64,000 nt of DNA from Saururus chinensis (taxonomy: Eukaryota > Streptophyta > Magnoliopsida > Piperales > Saururaceae). This document shows positions 1 to 11,399 of the stretch, in pieces; within the stretch, counting starts at the first letter, position 1, and each line of letters begins with the position of its first letter. A program made the position numbers and the translations under genes. The notes beneath the pieces are model-generated. The model was not told where the DNA came from, searched no databases, and saw only the letters and a list, made by a program, of their open reading frames with translations. The DNA is taken from NCBI GenBank assembly GCA_035235625.1, contig CP141149.1, forward strand, positions 14,077,893 to 14,141,892, given 5' to 3'.

Positions 1-1296
1 ATTGATTGTGTATTCATTGGTTATGCCAATAATAGCAGTGCATATCGCTTTCTTGTTCATAAATCGGATATTCCTGATGTAAATGTCAATACTGTGATTG
101 AATCCAGGAATGCTTCGTTTTTTGAAAATATTTTTCCGTGGAATTCTACACAAACGGAAAGTTCTCTTCAAAGAACTTTGGATGTTGAAAAGGATAATAG
201 TGAAGACCAAGAGGGAGACGATGATGCACCTAGACGTAGCAAACGTGCTAGAACATCAAAATCCTTTGGTCCAGACTTTCTGACTTATTTGTTGGAAAAT
301 GAGCCTCAAAGTTTTAAGGAAGCCATGTCATCTCCTGAAGCACAATATTGGAAGGAGGCAGTAAACAGTGAAATTGAATCCATTATGCAAAATCATACTT
401 GGGAGTTGGTGGATCTACCGCCAGGGAGTAAACCTCTAGGATACAAGTGGATATTCAAGAGGAAGATGAAGGCTGATGGATCAATTGACAAATATAAAGC
501 CAGACTTGTTATCAAAGGATACAAGCAAAAAGAAGGTCAAGATTATTTTGATACTTATTCACCTGTCACAAGGATAACTTCCATTAGGATGTTAATCGCT
601 ATTGCTGCTTTGTATAATCTTGAAATACATCAAATGGATGTGAAAACCGCATTCTTGAATGGTGACTTGAATGAGGAAATTTATATGCAACAACCTGAAG
701 GGTTTGTTGTACCGGGTCAAGAAAACAAAGTGTGCAGACTTGTTAAATCTCTTTATGGACTTAAACAAGCACCTAAGCAATGGCATGAAAAATTTGACAA
801 AATGATGATGTCAAATGGATTCAAAATCAATGAATGTGACAAATGTGTTTATGTGAAAGACAGACCTGATGGCTATGTCATTGTATGTCTTTATGTGGAT
901 GATATGCTAATTATTGGTAGCAATGATGATATTATTAAAGCTACTAAGAAGATGTTGAACAAACAGTTTGACATGAAGGATATGGGTGTTGCAGATGTCA
1001 TACTAGGAATGAAAATTTCTAAAACATCTGATGGATATGTATTATCTCAATCTCATTACATTGAGAAAATATTAGAAAAATTTAATCAGAATGATAATCG
1101 TCCAGCAAGAACACCTGTGGATGTGACATTGCACTTCAGCAAAAACACGGGAGAGAGCATATCACAACTTCAATATTCACAAATTATTGGAAGTCTCAAT
1201 TACATTATGAATTGTACGAGACCAGACATCGCATACTCAGTGAGTAAACTGAGTAGATTTAATAGCAACCCAGGGGCACTAATTGGAAGGCTGTAG
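1..1296 (+). pseudogene. Ty1/copia polyprotein, integrase tail and reverse transcriptase (5' end outside window)
   Basis: The reading frame is open from base 1. The first codons read DCVFIGYANNSSAYRF, the C-terminal integrase region of copia polyproteins. An acidic, basic-ended linker (EGDDDAPRRSKRAR) follows, then a copia reverse transcriptase. RT landmarks are WELVDLPPGSKPLGYKWIFK, KARLVIKGY, HQMDVKTAFLNG, LYGLKQAPKQW and the catalytic YVDD box at bases 892-903. The enzyme would copy retrotransposon RNA into DNA inside virus-like particles. The frame ends in TAG at 1296 just after [11 protein letters not shown]. The expected continuation is in another frame, so a one-base deletion near 1280 separates RT from RNase H. 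This is a plant LTR retrotransposon. The family assignment is certain; the lineage is not. Confidence 0.93.
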
Positions 1297-1841
1297 TCAG
1301 GGTTCTTAGATATCTAAGACATACCTTGAACTATGGGCTGCATTATACAAGGTATCCAGCAGTATTAGAAGGTTACTGTGATGCAAACTGGATATCTGAT
1401 ACAAAAGACTCAAAATCCACAAGTGGATATGTCTTTACACTTGGAGGTGCAGCAGTGTCTTGGAAATCCTCAAAACAAACGTGCATAGCAAGATCCACCA
1501 TGGAATCTGAATTCATTGCACTTGATAAAGCAGGCGAAGAGGCTGAGTGGCTTCGTCATTTTTTAGAGGATATTCCAATGTGGGGGAAACCTGTGCCACC
1601 TATTTGCATACATTGTGATAGCCAATCGGCTATAGGAAGGGCACAGAGTAACTTGTATAATGGTAAGTCTCGACATATACGTCGGAGGCACAATACCATA
1701 AAACAATTGCTCTCTAGTGGAATAATTTCCATTGAGTATGTTAGGTCAAAAGAAAATATTGCGGATCCGCTTACTAAGGGTTTGACCAAAGAACAAGTGA
1801 GCAGTTCATCGAGGGGAATGGGCTTGAAGCCTATACATTAA
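1297..1841 (+). pseudogene. Ty1/copia RNase H domain, frameshifted from the RT
   Basis: This is the C-terminal RNase H of the same copia polyprotein. It carries the usual copia landmarks: [91 protein letters not shown] and [10 protein letters not shown]. RNase H would remove the RNA strand during reverse transcription. The conserved reading resumes near 1283, well before the first Met at 1326, so the domain is displaced by a single-base frameshift rather than by its own start. It ends with TAA at 1841, about 580 bases before the 3' LTR, which is normal spacing. Confidence 0.92.
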
Positions 1842-2425
1842 GAATCACCATAATGGCAACCCAACCTTATTGACTGGAGATCCCAAGATCTAGGTTCAAA
1901 GGGACAACCGAATTGTAGGGGATTCAAGGGGAATCCTATTGAGATAAAATCTCGTCCCCATTCCTATGATGAGATAGTGATGCCTGCAGAGTGAATCAGG
2001 ATAAGCTTTGCTTTTAATGGTTCTTATAGCTTGAATTCGTTCAAGTGGGGTATTGCAGGATACTCCTAATGAGAATCACCTATATGAGTGTGAAGGGGCC
2101 GCTTCTATGAGGACTTTAAGGCTAAATCTTCTAGAGCACTCATGAAAACCAGGTTTGTTCAGGGCCGAAATGAACACAATCATGAGAACCACAGTGTGTC
2201 TGAGAAGTGATTGTGTGAATTCTATTGTCTTGGTTTATACAAACGGTTGAACAGTTCAAGACATCACGTTCACTGATTAGCCAGTAGACCCGATAGTTTT
2301 CACAAGGGAAGGTTCAAAGCCAAAAGCTACCTCACCCCCATGCATGATCTTTTCAATATTGCTTTCACGGTTTATCTTCATAGTTTTGCATAGTTATCCA
2401 GCCAATTCTCATTCATGTGGGGGAT
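1842..2425 (+). other. Copia 3' untranslated region and polypurine tract
   Basis: This non-coding stretch links the polyprotein stop to the 3' LTR. It contains no reading frame of interest. It ends in a purine-rich run (GTGGGGGA, about 2417-2424) directly before TGTTAG, the position expected of the plus-strand primer for reverse transcription. Confidence 0.7.
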
Positions 2426-3293
2426 TGTTAGAAGTGGGCATTATAAATGAGTTAAGCCCATATTATTTAGATGGGCATATTAATGGTTATGTGGGTCAAG
2501 CCCATATTACTCAAGTGGGTCAAGCCCATTTGGTAGAGAAAGCCCAAGCCCACTTCATATTGAATGAGAATATCACATGGGAATTGGTTGAAGGAGTGAA
2601 TAGTCCCACATCGCCTACGTGAAGGTGATGGTGTTGGTATATAAGGCTTTAGTTTGGCCTTTCATGTTAGGCCCTTGGGCCAACCCACTTTTGTGGGGGA
2701 GAGAGATGTTGGACCAATGCACCTACGTGGGCTAACCCACACGCGCGCGCCGCCGCCGCCCGTCCGGCCGGCTCGGTTGGGTTGGGTTGGGTTGGGTCAA
2801 CAAGATAATATTTTGGGACAAATTCATTTGGTTCGGTTTTCTATTTGGTTTGGTTTTTCTCTTAACCAAAATGGGTCCGGTTTGCTTTCACTAAAGGAAG
2901 TGTCCGTTAACGGATGGACGCATCCGTTTGAACGGGTAAGATTGTCTTCAACGGGATTTTCTATAAAACCATGAAAAACTCTTTCTGCAAACATCCGATT
3001 TGGGATTTTCATGTGTCCGTTCCGTCATCTGTGTTCTGTGTTAGCATACTCACTGTGGTTCGCTGCATATACCGTGTTGGAGGTGTTCCTACGGTATATG
3101 GTTGATCGTCTTATCCTGGGAGGCAGACGTCCACAAGTCCTAAACACCAGTAGGGAGGGCGAATTCTGTCTTAAGGACAGAGCTGATTGCTTGATTCGAT
3201 CATAAACATTCCAGTCACGTTTCTCATCATATATAAGGCAAAGGTACGAAGATATAACTGATCATTAGGCTTATTCATAAAGCTCATTTTACA
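2426..3293 (+). mobile_element. 3' LTR of the copia element
   Basis: The LTR begins with TGTTAGAAGTGGGC directly after a polypurine tract. It holds several GGGC/GCCCA motifs typical of plant promoters and a TATA-like box (TATATAAGG, about 2637). A GC-rich stretch follows at about 2740-2790 and a transcribed region at 3040-3190. The start is well supported. The end is inferred from a terminal ...TTTTACA at 3293, because the partner LTR lies outside the window and cannot be compared. Confidence 0.75.
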
Positions 3294-4170
3294 GCAAAGT
3301 TTGATTATAAACAAATTAGCGAATATACACTATATTATTTGGAACATGTGTGATTTTGTTAGAGCCCTTACTGATATTGCTCCACCTATGCTAGCTATTT
3401 TGGCAAGGGGAGAGGAAATTATCAAGAAACTAAGTGTTGGAAAGCTTAGCTTCAAATCTCCTCGTATCATTTTGGAAAAATGGACTAAGCCTTTTTCTTA
3501 ATAGTTGGAAGATTAAAGCAGATCGTGCTTCAAAAGGAAATCCAAGTTATTTTGGAGGAGGTGGAGTCATTAAAATAGTCATAGTGATGTTTATCTCCTC
3601 TATCATCATTAGTATGGCCATAACACTAAGAACTGAAATGCTGGCTTTGATTGAAGGTTTTAGCCGTAGCCTTTAATTACTTAGCTTTGTTAATTGAATC
3701 ACACTCTTCTATTTTGGTTAATATGATTCATTGTAAAGCTTCAGTCATGTGATCTTTGTTGCATATTAGCGAGGAAATAAAGTCTATTTTATCTCAACAA
3801 ACAACGTCTATTCATCATATTTATAGAGACGTAAAGTATACGACTGATTATCTTGCTAACTTTGTGTCCATTCATCGTATTTCTAGGTTTATGTTCTATA
3901 TCCCAAAAGATATGAAAAATCTCAAGGGCGTAGCCACTCTTGATAAAGCTAATGCCTGGAATATCCTATGTATGTCTTAGATATGTTCTTTCAATTGGTT
4001 GTCCATCTTAGCTTCTTTTGTAGGTTATTTTGATATTTGTTTATACTTTATGTTTATGTTGGGGTTAAGATATTATGTCCCTCTTTGTATTTATTTTGAT
4101 TATTTAATAAAAGGGTAGAGGTCTGCCTAACCCCTACCTTACTGATAGTTTTAATAATAATAATAATAAT
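3294..4170 (+). pseudogene. LINE (non-LTR retrotransposon) 3' remnant with RNase H-like domain
   Basis: Two frames hold pieces of the RNase H (RVT_3 type) domain found at the end of plant LINEs and related proteins. SWKIKADRASKGNPSYFGGGGVIK (about 3500-3575) matches the family pattern W-K-x-N-x-DGASKGNPG. TEMLALIEGF follows near 3630. HIYRDVKYTTDYLANF (about 3815-3860) corresponds to the conserved R-x-x-N-x-x-A-D-x-L-A segment. The catalytic Asp of the DGA motif reads as Arg, and several stops and frame changes are present, so it is inactive. The 3' side ends in a short TAA repeat (about 4143-4160), a common LINE tail. It starts right after the copia LTR, so the copia element may have landed in it. 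Confidence 0.7.
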
Positions 4171-4882
4171 TAAAAAAAGTGAACACCATAAATACTGGAG
4201 ATAAAATATTGTGGACGAGGGATCTAGACCCCGAGGAAGTGATCTGTCCTTAGCCCAAAGAAATCTTGACCAAGTGGGATAAGGATAAGCCCAAAGCATG
4301 AGCAATAAATATTTGTTTGCCTCACAACAGGAGTAATTGGAAAGAGTCAATTCGTTACGTGAGACTTATATCATACTTACACACACAAGTCTAAGGTCGA
4401 TGCCCATCGTTGTATCGTACCAACCGGAAAATAGACCATATTGTGCCAATCCATGTGGTCCATGATGAAAAGTGTGGTCAACACGAACTCAGTAAAAAAG
4501 ACAAATGAATTTTGAACACGAGGGTTTTTCTGAATTTGCAATGCTCATGCACATGCTTGCGTTGTTTTAATTTTTTTGAGTGACAGCATACACTCACCGA
4601 CAAGTTCATTACCTCCTAATAAGCTCTCTGAAAAGTCAGTTTCAATACGTAAGAAAGAGAGAGGGACAGGGACAGCTCTGAAAGGTCCACTTTTATATAA
4701 CACATGCATCATATCTTGTTTCAAATCATATCTTGTTTCAAAACATGATAAGAATTAAATAATATCTAATCTTTAAACTTTTATTTTTATTATACCTAAG
4801 ATTTTTTTATTATATTTAACATATTTTTATTTTAATATTTTATATTTATTAAGTTAATTATATATAGGTAGTGTTATTTTGA
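4171..4882. other. Intergenic, no gene seen
   Basis: AT-rich DNA with short frames only. I found no conserved motif, TIR or LTR signature in this stretch. Confidence 0.6.
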
Positions 4883-4988
4883 AGTGAAAAAATACACGTT
4901 CAAATCCTACTTTAGCATTTTCAAACCCTTGTACACATCAAGGGTTTGAAAATGATGAAATAGGGTTGGGACATGCGTTTTTTCACGT
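4883..4988. mobile_element. Short foldback MITE-like element
   Basis: The two ends are inverted copies of each other. AGTGAAAAAATACACG at the left pairs with CGTTTTTTCACGT at the right. The arms run about 48 bases to a small loop around 4931-4940 (CCCTTGTACACATCAAGGG). There are roughly ten mismatches, so it is an old hairpin. The class is not determined. Confidence 0.6.
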
Positions 4989-5072
4989 CACGAAAGCATT
5001 TTTTATTATATATACCCTCATGTCTCACCATATTATGGGCTCATCCACAATGTAGGTCTATGGGCTCATTGT

Positions 5073-5376
5073 GGGAAGTATTACTTACCCTCAGTGTGAG
5101 CCGTGTGTAAGGAATATTTGGGAGGCATTAATTTTCAAAATTGACAGTATACACGGTAGCGCATGTTATCGTACTTAAGGAATGTCTGAGAGGCATTAAT
5201 TTTCAAAATCGACAGCATACATGGTAGTGCACATTAGCGTAAGACACGGTAGCGCACATTAGTGTACTTACGCTAACCTGCGCTACCATGTGCACCTTCG
5301 ATTTTGAAAATCAACACTTCCGAGGCATTCCTTACGCTAGGCTCACACTCTTCAGACAGCATAAAAAATGCTTCCC
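5073..5376. mobile_element. Palindromic MITE (GGGAAG family), copy 1
   Basis: Termini GGGAAGTATT and (reverse complement of the right end) GGGAAGCATTTTTTATGCTG are inverted repeats. Exact 7-bp repeats TCATTGT flank the element at 5066-5072 and 5377-5383. The arms share motifs in inverted order: AGTGTGAGCC, GTAAGGAAT, GGCATTAATTTTCAAAAT, and GGTAGCGCA. The left arm holds an internal tandem duplication of the GGCATTAATTTTCAAAAT...GCACATTAG block. There is no coding capacity. Related copies lie at 17928, 19126 and about 23930. Confidence 0.8.
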
Positions 5377-5773
5377 TCATTGTAGGCCTCATATGTGGGG
5401 CTGCAAGCAAGCTAGGCTTTGGTGGGCAGGGGTGTGCCCGAGCCTGCACCTAAACAAAAATAGCAAAAAATAAGCCTAGCCCGGCCCTAACATCTTTATA
5501 AAAAAGTTGGCTCGGCCCAATGTTCGGGCTCGGATTGGGCACAGGCTTTTTATATAATAACATTTATTTATTTTTTTATTGAAAAAACTACATTAAGGAC
5601 ATAATAATTCAAATGAACATTTTATTCATGAATTCTGTAATACAAATATAGTACAAAAAATAGTACATTCAAGTCAATCTCAGCCCGATCATTTACCACT
5701 GAAGTACACCAAAAGACTTCTACATGAACAAATTCAAAACCAGACTATATAAATGTGGAACAATATACCTTCC
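5377..5773. other. Intergenic, no gene seen
   Basis: Contains a GC-rich patch at 5410-5550 with GGCCCGGCCC-like and GGCTCGG motifs. It resembles a patch at 37970-38250, suggesting remnants of a common repeat. The rest is AT-rich and featureless. Confidence 0.5.
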
Positions 5774-5877
5774 AGCTTCTAGGACTAGGAGATTGTACAA
5801 TCAGGGAAGTTCAAGAGATCATGGTTGATTCGTTGAATTAGTCATGAACTTCCTTGATTATACAACCTCCTAGAAGG
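5774..5877. repeat. Hairpin 1 of a tandem pair
   Basis: An imperfect inverted repeat. The left arm CTTCTAGGACTAGGAGATTG pairs with CAACCTCCTAGAAGG at the right, and GGGAAGTTCAAGAGATCATG with its near-complement further in. It shares the outer motif CTCCTAGAAG with the next hairpin. Confidence 0.7.
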
Positions 5878-5889
5878 AGGAAGTTATTA

Positions 5890-6037
5890 AATGTTGAATA
5901 GTAGACCGTACTCCTTCTAGGAGGTTGTAGCATTACTGAAGCTCAAAAGATCATCACTAATTCAGTAAATCAGTCATGATCTCTTAAGCTTCAGTAATGC
6001 TACAACCTCCTAGAACGAAGGACTACTATTTAACATT
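5890..6037. repeat. Hairpin 2 of a tandem pair, very well paired
   Basis: The left arm starts AATGTTGAATAGTAG and the right arm ends CTACTATTTAACATT. The middle GAGGTTGTAGCATTACTGAAG pairs perfectly with CTTCAGTAATGCTACAACCTC. The total length is 148 bases. It could be a MITE or a source of small RNAs; the sequence alone does not decide. Confidence 0.75.
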
Positions 6038-6131
6038 GGACACCACTAAGCTATCTAAAATAAAATACTAAGCTATCTAATAATAGTTATGCTAAGGATT
6101 ACTGAATCCTTATGTTTTTCCTTCTCCTTTC

Positions 6132-7050
6132 TCATCCGGGCTTGGGACCGGCAATGACAGAGTTAAAGTTTTTTTTTGTAATATATATAAACAAAAAGAA
6201 AAGAATAAGTAAACATACTTGATAGGCCGATGCCTCGGTTGTGGACTTCAATTGTCTCATTAATGTTGTTGAGCTCATCATCCATATTACAAAAGGATCT
6301 AACCACCTTCTTACCACACAACCAATCCTGTGTACAAATTAATCATTCAAATGTCTCAGGTATAAGATAACTCCTATATTGAGATAAAACTCATCCACTA
6401 GTACTAAAGGCTGACTCTAAACCAATTGTAATAACCGAAACTGCTAGAATATCCTACGCCATTACTGTCAAGATTGGGTACTTAGCTGAGTTAGCCTTCC
6501 ACCAACAAAGGATGTCCAAGTCAGCATCCCTGTTTTCCAAGTTTGTTTCAAAGTACAACTCCAACTTAGTTTTGCCAATGTCATTGTCTTCAGCACATCC
6601 TTGTGCTTTCATCCATTGTTTAATTTCTTCTTTCTCATTCAAAGGATTCAATCTCACTAGAAAGTATATCCACATCTGAAACCATCTTGATCTTGTATTT
6701 ATCAAATAACTATTGCATCATAGTTAAACTCCTTTCAAAACGTAGATCCCCCAACTCTTTCCCATATAGTTGGGTCAAATAGAACTTCAATAGCTTCCTC
6801 TTGTATCTAAGATCCAAAATCAAATCAATGTCATATGTGGCAAGTACATTACCCGAATATTCGTCATACTTACCTAACATTTTGTTCAACATTGATCTAA
6901 GAAAGTAGTCTGTAGAACTTGCACCTCAAAGTAGTAGTTTTCTAATTGTTGATATTTCTTTCATAAACAGATGAACTGCAGGATAACCAACTCCGCAAAA
7001 CATATTAGTTGCATCATAGAAATGTTTCAAGAAATTACCTAGCCACGATG
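6132..7050 (-). pseudogene. hAT-family transposase, C-terminal part, decayed
   Basis: Minus-strand fragments read, in order: NFLKHFYDATNMFCGVGYP and LFMKEISTIRKLLL (about 7040-6926); MLNKMLGKYDEYSGNVLATYDIDLILDLRYKRKLLKFYL (6892-6770); KLELYFETNLENRDADLDILCWWKANSAKYPILTVMA (6570-6454); ESAFSTSG (about 6410); then LCGKKVVRSFCNMDDELNNINETIEVHNRG (6320-6220). This is the RNase H-like region followed by the hAT dimerisation domain (DILxWWK...YPxL...A and S-A-F-S-T-x-G) of BED-zinc-finger, RICESLEEPER-type transposases. Several stops and frame changes make it inactive, and the N-terminal BED finger is absent. The enzyme would cut and paste hAT elements in the nucleus. Confidence 0.85.
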
Positions 7051-7687
7051 GTTTTTTCAGCAAGGATGGTGGCCTCCGATAAGCTCCAGTCGCTGCATGA
7101 AAATGACAGTCTCCTCCAAGCCATGAAAGGCAGTATTGATACGTATGATAGTATCGACAATCATGAATACGGGTACACGCCAATGATACGCTTGGTACCC
7201 GCCAAAACAGTCGTAAACCCTTTGATATATATAAAATATCATAACTAATAATATATCATTATAATACTATATTTTAGAAGGTCATATAAACTTATACGAG
7301 TGCTCTAAAATTATTTCATTTTAGAACCATACACTTTACTCTCTCTGTCCTCTACAAACTATTATTCCCTCTGCCCCATATTAAGTGTTGTAAAATTAAT
7401 TTATTTTAAAATGAAATAAGATATTTAATAAATCATATGAATATTATTGAGAAACTCATACGGTAGATGTTTAAGTACATGCATAATTGTGGAGCACTAT
7501 ATTTTTTAAAAAATTATGTAAACTATATAAACCCACTTATATTGATCTCATATAATTTTTTAAAAATATTTTTAATATAATAAAAACATAGTCATTAGAA
7601 GAGGTTAAATTGGAATTATATGTTTGTTTTTAAGAAAAAAATTAAAAAATAAATATTTTTTAAAATAAAAAAATATTAAAATATTAG

Positions 7688-7800
7688 AGTATCGATACAT
7701 ATCGGCCATATCGATACTGTATGCCCAATACAGCCGGTACGTATCGAAGATACATGTGGGGGGCATATCGCCCCCCGTACCGTATTGGTATCGACCTCTA
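7688..7800. repeat. Palindromic TATCGATA-rich repeat
   Basis: A cluster of short self-complementary units: GTATCGATACATATCGGCC, CATATCGATACTGTATG, GGTACGTATCG, and GGGGGGCATATCGCCCCCC. Related GTACC/GATACG units occur at 7137-7200. It looks like a fragment of a dispersed palindromic plant repeat. Confidence 0.55.
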
Positions 7801-7860
7801 GTGTATGTCGATCTCTATTTTCTAGTATGTGTCAGTCTCCCTTTTCTAGTGTTTTTATTA

Positions 7861-7896
7861 TTTTACAATACTACCTCTGAAGGTAGTATTGTAAAA
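7861..7896. repeat. Perfect 16-bp hairpin with 4-base loop
   Basis: TTTTACAATACTACCT (7861-7876), loop CTGA, then AGGTAGTATTGTAAAA (7881-7896), an exact reverse complement. Confidence 0.9.
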
Positions 7897-9120
7897 TCTC
7901 ACTTGTATGTTATAAGTTTCTAGCAAAATCCTCTTAAGTTATAATTCTAAGATTTTTAACTAATGCTATATTTCAAATATAAGAATCAATTGTTTAACCA
8001 CTAATGCGGTATTTAAAATATTATATTTTAAATTTTAATATAATAACATTGGATTGTAAATATAACATAGACAATTCTTAATAACTAACCAAAAATTTTA
8101 AAATATTAATATTTTATTTTTAAATCTTAATTGGTTAACCCCTGGCTAAGTTATGTAGGGCTGCTATTACATGACAGGAACAACATTGGATTCCAATGGC
8201 GTGAAAAACAAGGCAGATTCTATCTCCCTTGTATTCTTCCTCGTTAAGGATATTTTAAACAAAGAACAGAAGCACGTTTTTCTTCACTTTCCTTTAAAAT
8301 CCGTGGTCGGAACGGAACTTCCTCTACACCAAAACAAGTAGATGGGAAATGATTTTGACATTTCATTTTTATTGCAAAGTAAGCTTTGGGTCATAGCCCC
8401 CTTTTCATTCAATTAAAAATGAGATATTACTACAAAGCTGAGAAAACCCAAACGGAAAAAGAAACAAAAAGTTGCAATTGCCATTCAGATTTTGAAGAGG
8501 GAAGAGCAAAACGAGGCTGTCCAAAGCTCATTGATGATCCGAGCATGTAGATGATATTTTGTGGAGATGGGCTTCTTCAAAAAATTATGTTATTACGTTC
8601 TCTCCATCTTTTTGATACATTTTACCAAAGTTAACTCATGATTAAAGATCAATTATGAGCTTTTTCTTTCCCAGAAAATGAGATTTTTAGGAACCTATTT
8701 GGTATAATTTAAAGAATTAGAAAACTTTAATTGGGCTAGCTTATCAAGGATGAATAATAATCATCTGAAAAATTTTAATTAAATTAGCTTAGGGATGAAG
8801 AGTCTACAACCCCTGTTTTATTCAGCCCACCCCACATCTACCGTCTGATGGCTGAAAGAGTAGGACACATCATCACTGGTAAGATCTGGCCAAATTATCT
8901 ATCATATTTATGATGTGACATTCATTAAAGAATCAGCAAGCAAGATTTTTGGCATCCAGTGGTCCATGAGATGATAGGCAGATAAGAAATTTAATTTCCT
9001 ATCAATATTACATGTAACGCTGCAAGAAGAGCCTAGATGTCTCTCATGGATAGCATTCCTCATTTCTTCAAACCGTAATACATCATTATTCTATAACCAA
9101 CTATTTTTGCCCAATTATAT

Positions 9121-9400
9121 ACTTCTTCTATTCAATATTAAGTGCCTCATTTTAAATATAGTATTTGTCTTATATTAAGTATCTTATTTTATATATTCTT
9201 ACTGAGTAGAAAGCTTTTGATATATTTTTTATTATAAGTAGGAGAAGAATGAGAATTTAAGTTAGTTAGAGTTATAATAATTTAAATTAGTTAGAGTTAA
9301 TAAGATTTTTTTTGTTTTTTTGTGGTCTAAGTTGCTTTTTACCTTTTTTTAAATTTTTTTTTTTAAATAAGATACTTAATATGAGACTGAGGGAGGAACA
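9121..9400. mobile_element. Stowaway-like MITE (shared by both duplication copies)
   Basis: The ends are inverted repeats: left ATTAAGTGCCTCATTTT region and right AAATAAGATACTTAATATGA followed by GGGAGGA. TA dinucleotides border both ends. The same element lies at 19724-20009 in copy B, so it predates the duplication. Confidence 0.7.
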
Positions 9401-9567
9401 TATAGGCTTTACACAATTTAGACATAAAGCTTTCTTAAAATGATATAGGAGATATGTGCTAACTGCCCTTCCTCCACCTCATTATTATCCTATTTACTCT
9501 CAGCTCCTTCTAGTGACAGCAAAACGAGGAACTGTTCAAGCCGTGTGGAAAGAAGACATTGAGCTTT

Positions 9568-9740
9568 AGATAGTGATATTTATACAACAAAAATACCAAT
9601 AAAAACTTAGATATGACTTTTGGTTTGGCTTAATAAATGGAACTCACATAAAGTTCACTTGGGCTCATTTATCCAAACCAATCAAAATTATTGTGCGAGT
9701 TTTTATTGTATATGTTTTTATGTGTGAACATTATTTTCTT
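9568..9740. mobile_element. MITE of the TAGTGATATT family, older copy (shared)
   Basis: The left end TAGATAGTGATATTTATACA and the right end AACATTATTTTCT are inverted relatives. Inner parts CAACAAAAATACC and TTTTTATTGTATATG also pair. It is present at the matching site in copy B (20162-20334), so insertion came before duplication. It is related to the younger insertion at 20720. Confidence 0.7.
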
Positions 9741-11216
9741 TAAGTTTTGGATGAACCTAAATGTTGATGCATGACCTTTGACATGTAGGGCCCACATTTT
9801 CTAAACATGGTTGGCGCAAATTTAATTATTAGGTTATGATGTAGGAAGCTTTGAGAGATAAAAGCAGTCAATATAGTGGGTTGTTCCTCTTCATTGTATT
9901 CCTTGAATAATGTTTATAGGTATACAATGTCACAATCAGGGAATTCATATTCCCACAGAATATGGAAGTTACTATAGAGAGAGAACCTAGGATTCTACTC
10001 TTACATAATCTTAAGAGTTAAGGAAGGCATTGCTAGATTCAAAATTTAATCATTAAATTTCAAATGGCAAATGCTATTTCTATCTCATAAGCTAAACATA
10101 GGTTAGGTCTTCCTTTATATATTTACGTGGGGACCTTTGTGTGTGTGTATCGGTGTATATTTGAGAAAGAATATGCATTCATTGTATCAGAAAGGGACTT
10201 GTGTACATGTGAAAATTTTAACATTGCCAAATTATGAAATATACATTTTGGAATGAATGATGCATTTTCTTATACAACCCAGCTTCTAGCTAGCTCTTAT
10301 TGCCTTTTTTATTATCTATTTTTATTAACAAGGGATATCAGAGTCTTTAGGATCGGACTTGAAGGAAATGAGCAATCTGTCTCATACAAAGTACCACATT
10401 TTGCCACCAATCCCTATGGTCATGTAATACCTATTCATTACTTGTACTAGGTAAGTTAGGATATAATCCTTGTGAGTGAGGCTAAAGGAGTGGGGGTTTG
10501 AACTAACTCACACAAATTCCATTCTTCCCCCCCCCCCCCCCCCCCACATAAAACAGGATATTTTGTCCCTCCCCCTTTTATTCATGTTTTGATCCTTCTT
10601 ACCGGATGTTCTGGTTCCACCCCTATTCATGCCCTACAAAAAGAGAAAAAGAAAGTGGCTTTTATTAATATATAGGACAGGATTGAGTGACTAAAATATG
10701 GCTTTTAATGGAAAGAAATTTTGTATATATTTGATGGTTTTTCTTTTTTGCAGGCCCTACATAATTTAGTGAACATAAGTTTCATCAAGAGAAAGGTAAA
10801 ATATGACGAGGGAGTAGGAAGTCATTAAAATAGTACTGCATGCACTTTTAAGGCACACTATAACGCAGCTTGTAGTACTATGTTTTTGGTGTTCGACAAG
10901 AAGACCAACTCAACCTGTGCTTGTGATGGCCTATATCACGAGCGTCCAACTTTAAACGTTCGTAAAAATGTTTGGTGAATGGGTCCAGCATCAATATCAT
11001 TTGTCATGTCAATGTGGTAGCTGGTTTTTATTTGTCAACCACTCGCCAGCAATTGTATTCTAAAACTTTTGGAAGCTGATAACATATTAATAGGGAAACG
11101 TTTTTCATGCTCTCTATTAATAATGAACCTCACCTAATAATCAAAATTGATCTGATAATACATGTTATTGAGAAAATTGCTTTTAAATAATAAGTAGCGT
11201 TGGTCGGAGAGAATAT

Positions 11217-11399
11217 TTGCAATTCCTCGCCAAAAGAATCCCGACAGAAGTGCACGATTCTCTTATCAAAATGTGCATGATTTCTAGTGAAGAAAACATA
11301 TCTCAATTTGATTTTGTCTTCCGTCATATGATTTTGTTACGTACTCCAGTTTTTGTGGTTTTCGTTGTCATGTCTTGTCGCGTAGAAAAGCGGAATTAA
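11217..11399 (+). other. Short open frame conserved between duplication copies, doubtful gene
   Basis: This frame contains MCMISSEENISQFDFVFRHMILLRTPVFVVF, conserved at 24281-24373 in copy B. Three of five differences within that stretch fall at third codon positions without changing the residue. I recognise no family. It sits in duplicated non-coding-looking DNA with no neighbouring exon, so chance conservation is more likely. Confidence 0.25.

Larger units (their letters stand above)
7051..8161. other. Intergenic AT-rich sequence with repeat fragments
   Basis: Holds a Stowaway-like half (TCCCTCTGCCCCATATTAAG at about 7367) without a clear partner end. A palindromic patch with repeated GTATCGATAC / GGTACG motifs lies at 7688-7800. 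No gene was seen. Confidence 0.5.

Noticed and set aside
5774..6037. microRNA precursors
   Set aside because: The hairpins are real, but length, tandem arrangement and near-perfect arms fit foldback elements as well. Without small-RNA data no miRNA call is justified.
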